A stretch of DNA of 5,363 nt from Methanosarcinales archaeon. GTDB lineage: Archaea > Halobacteriota > Syntropharchaeia > Alkanophagales > Methanospirareceae. The position numbers and the translations under genes were made by a program. The notes beneath the pieces were generated by a model, which saw nothing but the letters and a program-made list of their open reading frames with translations, did not search any database and was not told where the DNA came from. Positions 1 through 5,363 of this stretch are shown piece by piece (position 1 is the stretch's first letter; each line of letters begins with the position of its first letter). The stretch covers positions 1-5,363 of the forward strand of contig JAENXH010000102.1 of the NCBI GenBank assembly GCA_016649585.1, given 5' to 3'.

Positions 1-168
1 TGCATACCAGATACACTACAAAAGTAGATTTTGCAGTGCGGGAAGTGCAAAAAACGTTAAAAATGCGGTAGCTTACGTTAATCGTTAATAAAGCGCCTAT
101 ATTTTACTATCCTATAAAGGAGAGATTTCCGCCATTATTCAAAAATTTGTGTATAAAAAATCAAATCA

Positions 169-186
169 TTTTTGTTTTTTTATTTT
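169..186 (+). terminator. Possible T-rich terminator, plus strand
   Basis: An 18-base tract of almost only T, interrupted by one G and one A. Archaeal intrinsic termination depends mainly on U-rich tracts without an obligatory hairpin, so this could end a plus-strand transcript entering from the left edge. No gene feeding it can be identified in the window, and the whole flank is AT-rich, so chance is a real alternative. Confidence 0.25.
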
Positions 187-234
187 AAAAAAAGATAAGA
201 CCGTCCAATAATCCCGAGTAAGTACGCTAAAAAA
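187..234 (-). terminator. Possible U-tract terminators of the protease gene
   Basis: On the minus strand, downstream of the protease stop codon, runs of six T (229-234) and seven T (187-193) occur about 140 and 180 bases past the gene. They are the first clear U-tracts after the stop and could serve as archaeal-type terminators. No convincing stem precedes them, so the assignment rests only on base composition and position. Confidence 0.3.
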
Positions 235-375
235 TTTCTGAGGGGCAAAGGCTGTCTACAAATCCCATCTCAAAAGCACATTTCGACCTGAAGGAGGAGT
301 CTATTTATTATTCTTCTTCCACTTTTAAAGTATTAGCTCGTGTTTCGTTTTAGGGTTGATTGGATGCCCTCCTGG

Positions 376-2235
376 TTATCTATTCGTTCTTCTTACCATA
401 ACGTATCCTGAAAGCACGAGCAAGCCAATAGAGAAGAGCAGTATCGTTGGCAGTTCCGGTACTGGCGGGAGTTCCTCTACTTCGCTTGGGTCAAGCCCGC
501 ACATGCACTGATCATCGTCAGGATAATCACTATATTCATCCAGATCATCATCGAGTCCGTTGCAACACTGGGGGCAGTAATTCAAACAAAGGTCGAAAGG
601 CTCAACGTCATTAAAGCATGCATCATCCATGTTAGGCTTCCAGTATCTCCCAGAATCATCGATGCAGGCATAACAGGGTACGTTTGTTGCTACTGGGACG
701 CCTATACAATCAGATCCTGTATAACAGTTGCCAAGGCAACCACACTCTTCAACGTTTTGCCTTGCACTTATTCCTATATCGTAATCAATACCTTTTCCAA
801 AACTGAATCCATCACAACTACCGTAACTCTCGCCTGAGACAACTGAAGATGCTTCATAGTCTATTGGGATAGGGTAATCATAGCCTGACGTTGTTGTAAA
901 TTTGACTTGAACTACGAAATCATCTCCACTATCCAGCCATATTGGCGTATCTAATGGAATTGAATAGTGACCTTTCTCTTGGGTGATTCCAGTTTGCGTG
1001 GAACCAAGCTGATTGCTGAAGGTATACCCAGATGGTCCACCACTTATGGTATCAAAAATCCTGATTTCATATTGCATATTTGGATCAACTGCCCAGAAGT
1101 CGACTGAATGCAACTGACCACACTGGGAGGGTATGAATCGAACAGCACCAAATGCAGTTGTGGTAGGGGGGCAACCAGCAGCAGCTCCAATCCATCCATA
1201 TTCATCGTGGTAATGTATCTGGCCGTCTGCATAGTTGTATCCAGAAATTGCACTGGTAGAATCACCCAAGTTTGCGGAACCGTATGCTACCCAAGCGCAT
1301 CCAGGATACGGCCCATTGGCCCCCCAACTGGTTCCCCAGCTATTCTTAATCATCCATGCCCCCCCATTTCCCATTGTATCATCCCAGCCGATTATCTGTA
1401 TCGCATGATTTGGCGGCCGATTAACTCCATGATATTCATAGACCCCACCATCGTAAGCTTTGAATGTGCTGGATGCGTATATGGTCGAATAAACCGGACC
1501 GTAATTTAATATCGCTGTCTTGATTGTATCCACATAGAAAAGATTATCCCCCTCAGATCCCGTGATTATCCGCCAATTGTCCACGTTTATGAGTATAGGG
1601 CAATTTTGACAGGTCTGCGCTGTCGCTGCATAAAGATGGCAAAGCTCATCTGCCGCGCCTATTTTGGTGAAGTAGTTCGTAGTATAATATGCATTTCCAC
1701 CATCGCAAAAAGCTCCCCAGATATTACAGTCCCCGACTTCCTGTTCCGAGAAATCACGCAAATCGGATTCACCTATAGCCACATCTGATTCAAAGTCTGC
1801 GATTGCTCCAAATATCCAGCAGCTCCCACAATTACCCTGATTTTTAACCGGCGTTACATATCCTAGCTCCCACGCGTCATAAGCGGAGGGAAGCTCTCCC
1901 TCCGAGGACTGTAAAGCCATTTGGGAATTTGGCATTCCGTTGATTGTTCGAAAGTCAACATTTTCAGGGAGAGGGCTTTTAGGGGGTGTCGGTGGTTTAT
2001 ATCCACATAGACGCTCTCTTTCTTCTGACGAAAGCGCAGTGATCCAGTTTTCGGCCACGGTGAAGTTATATCTTTGATTATATATCCACTGCTGAAGCTC
2101 ATCTATTTTTTCCGGAGGTTCTGGACTTACCGGCATATTTGAGTTTTCGGCTGCTGTGCCGGGTATTACGGCATTGAAAAGTGATATTATCATCGCGATG
2201 AGCAGAACCAAAGCTATATTCTTTTTACGTTTCAT
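376..2235 (-). CDS. Secreted papain-family (C1A) cysteine protease with lectin-like domain and archaeosortase sorting tail
   Basis: This 619-residue exported cysteine protease probably acts at the cell surface. Numbering is from the ATG at 2235. A signal peptide (KRKK, hydrophobic core, likely cleavage near Ala28/29) is followed by a pro-region of about 85 residues. The papain domain (about 114-335) shows the whole catalytic set: Gln133 and Cys139 in QGNCGSCW, His277 in NHAIQIIGW and Asn298 in KNSWG. Residues 341-460 resemble the lectin-like domain that often follows bacterial and archaeal C1 peptidases. A Cys-rich stretch follows (13 Cys in 498-579) and includes CCNGLDDDLDEYSDYP, a relative of the C-DG-DND-D surface-protein motif. 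The end is tripartite: VPELPT (592-597), a hydrophobic helix, then RRTNR, a PEF-CTERM-like sorting signal. An in-frame TTG at 2250 would add five residues, but the GAAGGGG ribosome site sits within that extension, so ATG is preferred. The protease and tail calls are strong; the substrate is unknown. Confidence 0.93.
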   Translation of the reverse strand: MKRKKNIALVLLIAMIISLFNAVIPGTAAENSNMPVSPEPPEKIDELQQWIYNQRYNFTVAENWITALSSEERERLCGYKPPTPPKSPLPENVDFRTINGMPNSQMALQSSEGELPSAYDAWELGYVTPVKNQGNCGSCWIFGAIADFESDVAIGESDLRDFSEQEVGDCNIWGAFCDGGNAYYTTNYFTKIGAADELCHLYAATAQTCQNCPILINVDNWRIITGSEGDNLFYVDTIKTAILNYGPVYSTIYASSTFKAYDGGVYEYHGVNRPPNHAIQIIGWDDTMGNGGAWMIKNSWGTSWGANGPYPGCAWVAYGSANLGDSTSAISGYNYADGQIHYHDEYGWIGAAAGCPPTTTAFGAVRFIPSQCGQLHSVDFWAVDPNMQYEIRIFDTISGGPSGYTFSNQLGSTQTGITQEKGHYSIPLDTPIWLDSGDDFVVQVKFTTTSGYDYPIPIDYEASSVVSGESYGSCDGFSFGKGIDYDIGISARQNVEECGCLGNCYTGSDCIGVPVATNVPCYACIDDSGRYWKPNMDDACFNDVEPFDLCLNYCPQCCNGLDDDLDEYSDYPDDDQCMCGLDPSEVEELPPVPELPTILLFSIGLLVLSGYVMVRRTNR

Positions 2236-2241
2236 CTTTTT

Positions 2242-2248
2242 CCCCTTC
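2242..2248 (-). promoter_or_regulatory. Ribosome binding site deciding the protease start
   Basis: On the minus strand GAAGGGG lies six bases upstream of the ATG at 2235. It overlaps the codons that would follow the alternative TTG at 2250, so starting at TTG would leave the ribosome site inside the coding region. This favours ATG and gives a conventional signal peptide beginning MKRKKN. Confidence 0.7.
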
Positions 2249-2286
2249 AATCAAACGGAGTGAGATTCTACATTAGCTGTGGGCCC

Positions 2287-2301
2287 TATATAAAGTTTAC
2301 T
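2287..2301 (-). promoter_or_regulatory. Archaeal TATA-box promoter of the protease gene
   Basis: The minus strand reads AGTAAA then CTTTATATA, a good box-A (TATA) element with a purine-rich stretch where the TFB recognition element would be. Transcription starting about 25 bases downstream would fall near 2262-2268. That leaves a leader of roughly 30 bases containing the GAAGGGG ribosome site and the ATG at 2235. The spacing is what an archaeal promoter with a short leader should have. Confidence 0.65.
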
Positions 2302-2331
2302 AAAATTTTCCCACATTCAAGAATATTGTTT

Positions 2332-2386
2332 CCACAGAAACATATCCGAAAGCTCTCACAATATCATTGCTTTCAGAGATCTGTGG
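2332..2386. repeat. Two-part inverted repeat (potential stem-loop)
   Basis: Outer arms CCACAGA (2332-2338) and TCTGTGG (2380-2386) are perfect reverse complements. Nested within them, GAAAGC (2348-2353) and GCTTTC (2369-2374) are also perfect complements, with internal loops of nine and five bases and a 15-base apical loop. The structure lies about 30 bases upstream of the protease TATA element as read on the minus strand, so it could be an operator or an RNA hairpin. Arms this short can arise by chance in AT-rich DNA. Confidence 0.4.
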
Positions 2387-2613
2387 CTATGGTGTGACTC
2401 CTGATAAAACGTTGGAGCACAAAGAAAAATGAACCGCCCCAAAGAAGCTGTTAACTTTTCATGTCTCTGCACTACTACTGACTTCGATGGTTGAAATGGA
2501 GAGTGCTGTTAGTCAGACATGGTATCTGAGCAGCTCACTACACAATCAGAAGCTTCCACTTCTGCCCAATAGGTATCCGTTATTATGGTAATATTTCGCT
2601 TGTTGCGTAGCTG

Positions 2614-2626
2614 TCTGTCTTACAGA
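2614..2626. repeat. Small inverted repeat beside the archaeosortase promoter
   Basis: TCTGT and ACAGA flank a three-base spacer, directly upstream of the proposed TFB/TATA element of the archaeosortase operon. A short dyad in this place could be a regulator binding site. The arms are only five bases, so the call is weak. Confidence 0.25.
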
Positions 2627-2627
2627 A

Positions 2628-2643
2628 GGAAAAAAAATAAATA
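2628..2643 (+). promoter_or_regulatory. Probable TATA-type promoter of the archaeosortase operon
   Basis: GGAAAAAAAATAAATA resembles a TFB recognition element (GGAAA) running into an A/T-rich box A. Initiation about 25 bases downstream would fall near 2662-2668, giving a leader of only about ten bases that may barely include the ribosome site. An alternative box A is TAATATTT near 2589-2596, which would give a leader of about 60 bases. Some promoter is expected here because the upstream gene diverges, but its exact position is uncertain. Confidence 0.4.
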
Positions 2644-2661
2644 GAACAGAGACTAATAAAA

Positions 2662-2667
2662 AGAGGA
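2662..2667 (+). promoter_or_regulatory. Ribosome binding site of the archaeosortase gene
   Basis: AGAGGA lies nine bases before the ATG at 2677, a normal distance, and supports that start codon. No other start is as well placed, and the first membrane helix begins within a few residues of this Met. Confidence 0.55.
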
Positions 2668-2676
2668 CGTAGTATA

Positions 2677-3540
2677 ATGAGACTAAACAAGCCTGCTATT
2701 TTTATAGCACCTCTCTTAACTCTCTTATATTTTCGTACGTTTATCTGGTTACTGAATTCCTGGCTGACTGAGCCTTACTACTCGCACGGCTTCTTGATTC
2801 CCCTTATCTCTGCTTTTATTCTATGGAGAAATATCCATGAATTTAAAGAGAGGCCGCGAGAAGGTACAAGTAACCCTGAAGCTGATTTAGAATCAGAACC
2901 GCTGCCGTTTAAACCTGGTATCTTTATCTTCGCCTTCGGACTCATCCTCTACATCATTGGCTTTCTTACAATCTTCCCCTTCTTATCCGCGCTCTCGTTC
3001 TTATTCACCACAAGTGGGTTAATCCTTTATTTTTACGGTAAACCGCTGATGCGTGCGTCAATCTTTCCCATAGCCTTCCTTATCTTCGCTTTCCCCATGC
3101 CCTCGCTGTATTTCGAAAAAGCAGCGTACACCATGCAAGCGCTCTCAGCACGCTACCCCGCAGCACTTCTCCATCTGCTCGGCATTCCCGTTACACGGGT
3201 AGGCGCTGAGATTCATGTTACCGATTCTTCGTTCGTCATTGGACTACCGTGCAGCGGCATGAACTCGCTAATCTCGTTGCTGGCACTGGCAGCGCTCTTC
3301 ATCTACTTGCTACACTGTCCGCGGTATAAAAAAGCACTGCTTCTCTGCCTCGCGGTCCCCATTGCGCTACTCGCGAATATTCTCAGAGTTACCGCGCTGC
3401 TCCTGATCGCACATGCGTATGGTGCTGAAACCGCGAGCGGCTTCTTCCACACTCTCTTCAGCCCACTGCTCTTCATTCTCGCAGTGATATTCTTGATACT
3501 GATGAGCGTCGTCATGAGATGTAAGGTTAAAGGAGGGTAA
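2677..3540 (+). CDS. Exosortase/archaeosortase family transmembrane transpeptidase
   Basis: A polytopic membrane enzyme of 287 residues, within the normal size range. Exosortases and archaeosortases recognise C-terminal sorting tails of exported proteins, cut at the membrane face and are thought to attach the protein to a lipid or surface anchor. Family marks are YSHGFLIP (35-42), the LLGIPV segment (167-172) and the three catalytic positions: Cys192 in GLPCSGMNS, Arg237 in NILRV and His258 in GFFHTLF. The third position is His, as in bacterial exosortases, whereas archaeosortase A has Arg there. Several hydrophobic helices cover most of the chain; a charged insert (about 51-79) is the main soluble loop. 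The next gene follows after four bases, its ribosome site lying in this gene's last codons, so both are one operon. The divergent neighbour carries a matching sorting tail and is the best candidate substrate. The subfamily (ArtB, ArtC or other) cannot be fixed by eye. Confidence 0.93.
   Translation: MRLNKPAIFIAPLLTLLYFRTFIWLLNSWLTEPYYSHGFLIPLISAFILWRNIHEFKERPREGTSNPEADLESEPLPFKPGIFIFAFGLILYIIGFLTIFPFLSALSFLFTTSGLILYFYGKPLMRASIFPIAFLIFAFPMPSLYFEKAAYTMQALSARYPAALLHLLGIPVTRVGAEIHVTDSSFVIGLPCSGMNSLISLLALAALFIYLLHCPRYKKALLLCLAVPIALLANILRVTALLLIAHAYGAETASGFFHTLFSPLLFILAVIFLILMSVVMRCKVKGG
3531..3537 (+). promoter_or_regulatory. Strong ribosome binding site inside the archaeosortase 3' end
   Basis: AGGAGGG overlaps the last codons of the archaeosortase gene and stands seven bases before the ATG at 3545. 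It is the strongest Shine-Dalgarno match associated with a gene in the window, sets the downstream start, and indicates translational coupling of the two genes. Confidence 0.8.
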
Positions 3541-3544
3541 GGAA

Positions 3545-4414
3545 ATGGCCAGTTTTCTCGAGGACTATTCACCGATCATCGGACTCCTTGTACTCGCGTT
3601 CGTAGTTATTCTGCTCTTCGCAACGCCGTCAATGATCCTTACCAAAGCTATCACCACGATCGGCACCGAGCTCTCACACGCCACAGCAGATGAAATGATT
3701 GTTCGAACAAAGATGGATTTTGGGAGTCACGAGCACATGCAGGCATTTCCAAAGCAGATCGACGATTGGACTGCTTTTGATTACAATGCGACGCGGATTG
3801 CTGAAAGTCTCGGCGCAGACGTAATGATCTTGCGTGCCTATTCGAATCCAAACGTATATCAGCCCGTATTCTTTCTCATCGAGCAGTCCACCAACCGTAC
3901 GAGTTTTCATCCTCCTCCCGTCTGTTATCAAGCAGTAGGTTATACCATCGAAGAGGAGACAAAAGAAACTGTGTTGTTGCATAACGTCACATTTGCTCAA
4001 GAACGGTGGATGGAGAAAGATATGCCATCTGATGTCACCTTATCAGTGAAGAAAATCGTTGTGACAAGGGAATCAGAAGATGATGGTACGGTCACCGAAC
4101 GAAGGGTTGTGCTCTATTTCTACGTGAAGAATCGTCCTTATGCCTCAAATACCGTTACTATGGTCCGTGTCTCAGCACTCGCTCCTATCGAAGGCTCTTA
4201 TGACGGAATTCTCAATATATCTAAGGAGTTCATGGGTGATACCATCCCTTACATGTTTGAAATACAAGCGGAGCATGAGCAGCCAATTATCTTTACCGTA
4301 CTCACCATTGGTTCTCTTACAGGGAAAGTAGCAGTTGTAATGCTCTTCCTCGCGCCTCTGCCAATTATCTTCTATCCACAACTGATGAAGATCCGGAAAA
4401 AGAGGTACCATTAA
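3545..4414 (+). CDS. EpsI/DUF3485-like archaeosortase-associated membrane protein
   Basis: This 289-residue protein probably assists the archaeosortase. It has an N-terminal membrane helix (about 10-33), an external domain (about 35-250), a second helix (about 256-279) and a basic tail, KIRKKRYH. The domain carries what look like EpsI (DUF3485) landmarks in order: FPKQIDDW (68-75, compare the family's P-x-x-x-x-x-W start), SFHPPPVCYQAVGY (120-133, compare H-x-P-x-x-C with following G-W/Y) and VVLYFYVKNR (188-197, the aromatic strand). Cys127 in the HxPxxC motif is the only cysteine in the protein. Four possible N-glycosylation sequons (Asn81, 117, 147, 224) fit an external domain. EpsI proteins accompany, or are fused to, exosortases in bacteria, and their exact role is unsettled; the coupling to the sortase supports the assignment. 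Ordinary EpsI lacks a C-terminal membrane helix, so this is a variant. I am moderately sure of the family and confident that the gene is real. Confidence 0.75.
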   Translation: MASFLEDYSPIIGLLVLAFVVILLFATPSMILTKAITTIGTELSHATADEMIVRTKMDFGSHEHMQAFPKQIDDWTAFDYNATRIAESLGADVMILRAYSNPNVYQPVFFLIEQSTNRTSFHPPPVCYQAVGYTIEEETKETVLLHNVTFAQERWMEKDMPSDVTLSVKKIVVTRESEDDGTVTERRVVLYFYVKNRPYASNTVTMVRVSALAPIEGSYDGILNISKEFMGDTIPYMFEIQAEHEQPIIFTVLTIGSLTGKVAVVMLFLAPLPIIFYPQLMKIRKKRYH

Positions 4415-4628
4415 TAGACTTGTTGCGGAATAATTTGGCAAAGCCTTAAGAGCGGAGATCCGTAAAAAGGAGCAATATGCGAGGATGAATGGACGCTTTA
4501 GAAGGCCGCAATTTATATGCTTTTATATCGCAACAACTCTACTGTTGGATGAGGAACAGAAAACTGCAGAAAAGCGATCTCTGCAGCAAGTTACCAAATT
4601 TCAAATACCCCCGATTTACGTGAGGCAT
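4415..4628. other. Convergent intergenic gap
   Basis: This 214-base spacer lies between the end of the archaeosortase operon and the end of the CPBP protease gene. It contains a perfect seven-base hairpin at 4564-4586 and a TATA-like double motif near 4511-4529. The frame opening at ATG 4485 is rejected as a gene because it runs into the antisense of the CPBP gene, has a poorly spaced ribosome site and shows no recognisable domain. Confidence 0.5.
4564..4586 (-). terminator. Hairpin downstream of the CPBP gene, possible terminator
   Basis: CTGCAGA (4564-4570) and TCTGCAG (4580-4586) form a perfect seven-base stem around a nine-base loop. On the minus strand it follows the CPBP stop by about 45 bases and is followed by a short run of four T, so it could be a weak terminator or a 3' end-stabilising structure. 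On the plus strand no T-run follows it. Confidence 0.35.
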
Positions 4629-5363
4629 TCAAAAATAGAAGGGTGCAATCAGGAACAGCATGATGTTTATAACGCCGTGCGATACACTCACCCCGAATAG
4701 CGATCCGGTTTTTCGTACCACTAACGAGTACAGAAAGCCGATGCTGCCCGCGAGCAATACATCAAGAAGAGATAGGTTGCCTATGTGCAGAAACCCGAAA
4801 AGAACGGATACCAAAATAATGCCAGAGAACCCCATGCTTCTCGTTGCGTGGTATTGAATCAGCCCGCGGAATGCTAACTCTTCGAGAAAACCCGTGCAGA
4901 TGAGCATAATTAACGCTGGTATAATCAAAGTTTCAAAGCCTGGTTTGACAAGTATTCCTGGTTTTAATATATGATATTCCAGTATGCCGACAGGTACGGC
5001 GATAAGGATCGTGCTGATTTCAAGAGGTAGATGCCGTAACTTCGGGAGAGCAAGTGCTACATCCTGCGGCTTTATATGCTGAATATATAAGCACGTGAAT
5101 ATCGCAATGTAAAAAGGGATGCTTATTATTGTAAACCAGGTGAGGTAGTTGAAGTGTGAAAGAGGCATGGAGAGGCTGAGTATTCGGATTAGCGGCGCGA
5201 AAATGAGAACCACCAATAATCCCGAGAACTCGTTATCGGCTGTTGAGATCAACGAAGCATGGATGAGTAATGCAAAAAGAATAAAGGCGTAAAGGACCAT
5301 TCCATACTTCGCATCATAAACAGTAAGCAGCTCTGCACTTGCTACAAAGACCAGGTATGCAGT
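4629..5363 (-). CDS. CPBP-family intramembrane glutamic protease (CAAX/bacteriocin-processing type), 5' end outside the window
   Basis: A multi-pass membrane protein whose frame stays open to the right edge, so the true start lies beyond 5363. The Met at 5300 has 21 in-frame residues before it (ending VYDAKYG, with a hydrophobic run YLVFVASAELL) that continue the helical pattern, so it is probably internal. Numbered from that Met, the CPBP (Abi/CAAX protease) motifs are intact: Glu140-Glu141 and Arg145 in EELAFRG, His172 in FGFLH, and His208 with Asn212 in SHGVIN. These residues form the active site in the membrane core of the family, which includes Rce1. Relatives cleave prenylated proteins or peptides, or act in regulation and immunity to bacteriocins; the substrate here is unknown. 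The gene is convergent to the archaeosortase operon, so no operon link supports a shared role. The family call is strong and the function is open. Confidence 0.9.
   Translation of the reverse strand, partial: TAYLVFVASAELLTVYDAKYGMVLYAFILFALLIHASLISTADNEFSGLLVVLIFAPLIRILSLSMPLSHFNYLTWFTIISIPFYIAIFTCLYIQHIKPQDVALALPKLRHLPLEISTILIAVPVGILEYHILKPGILVKPGFETLIIPALIMLICTGFLEELAFRGLIQYHATRSMGFSGIILVSVLFGFLHIGNLSLLDVLLAGSIGFLYSLVVRKTGSLFGVSVSHGVINIMLFLIAPFYF

Larger units (their letters stand above)
1..375. other. AT-rich gene-free left flank
   Basis: I find no supportable gene in this stretch. It is strongly AT-rich and stop codons occur in all frames. Two short plus-strand frames are open from the window edge (2-88 and 3-71), so the last codons of an upstream gene could lie here, but nothing identifies either one. 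The hexamer CGTTAA occurs three times close together (55-60, 76-81, 83-88). A T-rich tract lies at 169-186, and A-runs at 187-193 and 229-234 read as U-tracts on the minus strand. A Shine-Dalgarno-like AAGGAGGAG at 291-299 has no start codon at a usable distance. The stretch is best read as the 3' flank of the protease gene plus spacer. Confidence 0.6.
2236..2676. other. Divergent intergenic region between protease and archaeosortase
   Basis: These 441 bases separate two divergent genes and hold a promoter for each, near opposite ends. The stretch between them (about 2390-2610) contains only very short reading frames; the longest I followed, from the ATG at 2429, is 21 codons with no good ribosome site. 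No tRNA or clear C/D-box RNA pattern was seen. Inverted repeats at 2332-2386 and 2614-2626 are listed separately. The length is generous for a compact archaeal genome and leaves room for shared regulation of substrate and sortase or for a small RNA, but neither is shown. Confidence 0.6.

Noticed and set aside
2..88. Open frame from the left edge as the tail of an upstream gene
   Set aside because: A second frame (3-71) is also open, neither shows a motif, and 20-30 codons without a stop is expected by chance.
291..299. AAGGAGGAG as the ribosome site of a small plus-strand gene
   Set aside because: No ATG, GTG or TTG lies at a usable distance downstream and no frame of any length follows.
1..375. 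CRISPR array or insertion-sequence end suggested by the repeated CGTTAA
   Set aside because: Only three copies of six bases with unequal spacing, no repeat-spacer structure, no terminal inverted repeat and no transposase.
1108..1509. Plus-strand frame of 133 codons inside the protease gene
   Set aside because: It is antisense to the papain and lectin-like domains, has no recognisable content, and the opposite strand has full catalytic motifs.
2236..2250. TTG start at 2250 for the protease
   Set aside because: The ribosome site GAAGGGG (2242-2248) would fall inside the coding region; the ATG at 2235 is correctly spaced from it and begins a normal signal peptide.
2429..2494. 21-codon frame in the divergent intergenic region
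   Set aside because: No ribosome site, no hydrophobic or other recognisable feature, and of a length expected by chance.
3303..3572. Minus-strand frame of 89 codons across the sortase/EpsI junction
   Set aside because: It lies antisense to a clear membrane enzyme with catalytic motifs and to the start of the next gene; its composition is that of a complementary shadow.
4485..4700. Plus-strand frame of 71 codons after the EpsI-like gene
   Set aside because: Its last part is antisense to the CPBP coding region, the ribosome site is poorly spaced, the sequence shows no domain or export signal, and a TATA-like motif lies inside it.

Overview
The window looks archaeal, most likely from a euryarchaeote. 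The evidence is a membrane-embedded archaeosortase, a secreted protein ending in a PEF/VPxxP-type archaeal sorting tail, a box-A (TATA) promoter of archaeal type, GGAGG-type ribosome binding sites and short coupled genes. A methanogen- or ANME-like lineage would fit, but nothing here fixes the genus.

Layout from left to right: an AT-rich gene-free flank (1-375); a large minus-strand gene (376-2235) for an exported papain-family protease with a lectin-like domain, a Cys-rich stalk and a C-terminal sorting signal; a 441-base intergenic region (2236-2676) carrying divergent promoters and inverted repeats; a tight plus-strand two-gene operon (2677-4414) of an exosortase/archaeosortase and a two-membrane-pass protein with EpsI (DUF3485)-like motifs; a 214-base convergent gap; and a minus-strand CPBP-family intramembrane protease (stop at 4629) whose 5' end runs off the right edge.

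The central reading is a compact protein-sorting locus. The protease is made as a Sec precursor with a C-terminal tripartite signal (VPELPT, hydrophobic helix, RRTNR). The divergently transcribed archaeosortase (Cys192/Arg237/His258) is the obvious candidate to process that tail. The EpsI-like protein is translationally coupled to the sortase and is probably its accessory factor. Substrate and enzyme lie side by side on opposite strands, which suggests, but does not prove, a dedicated pair. The CPBP protease is convergent to the operon and may be unrelated, although it is another membrane protease.

Family assignments come from reading motifs by eye. No database search was possible.
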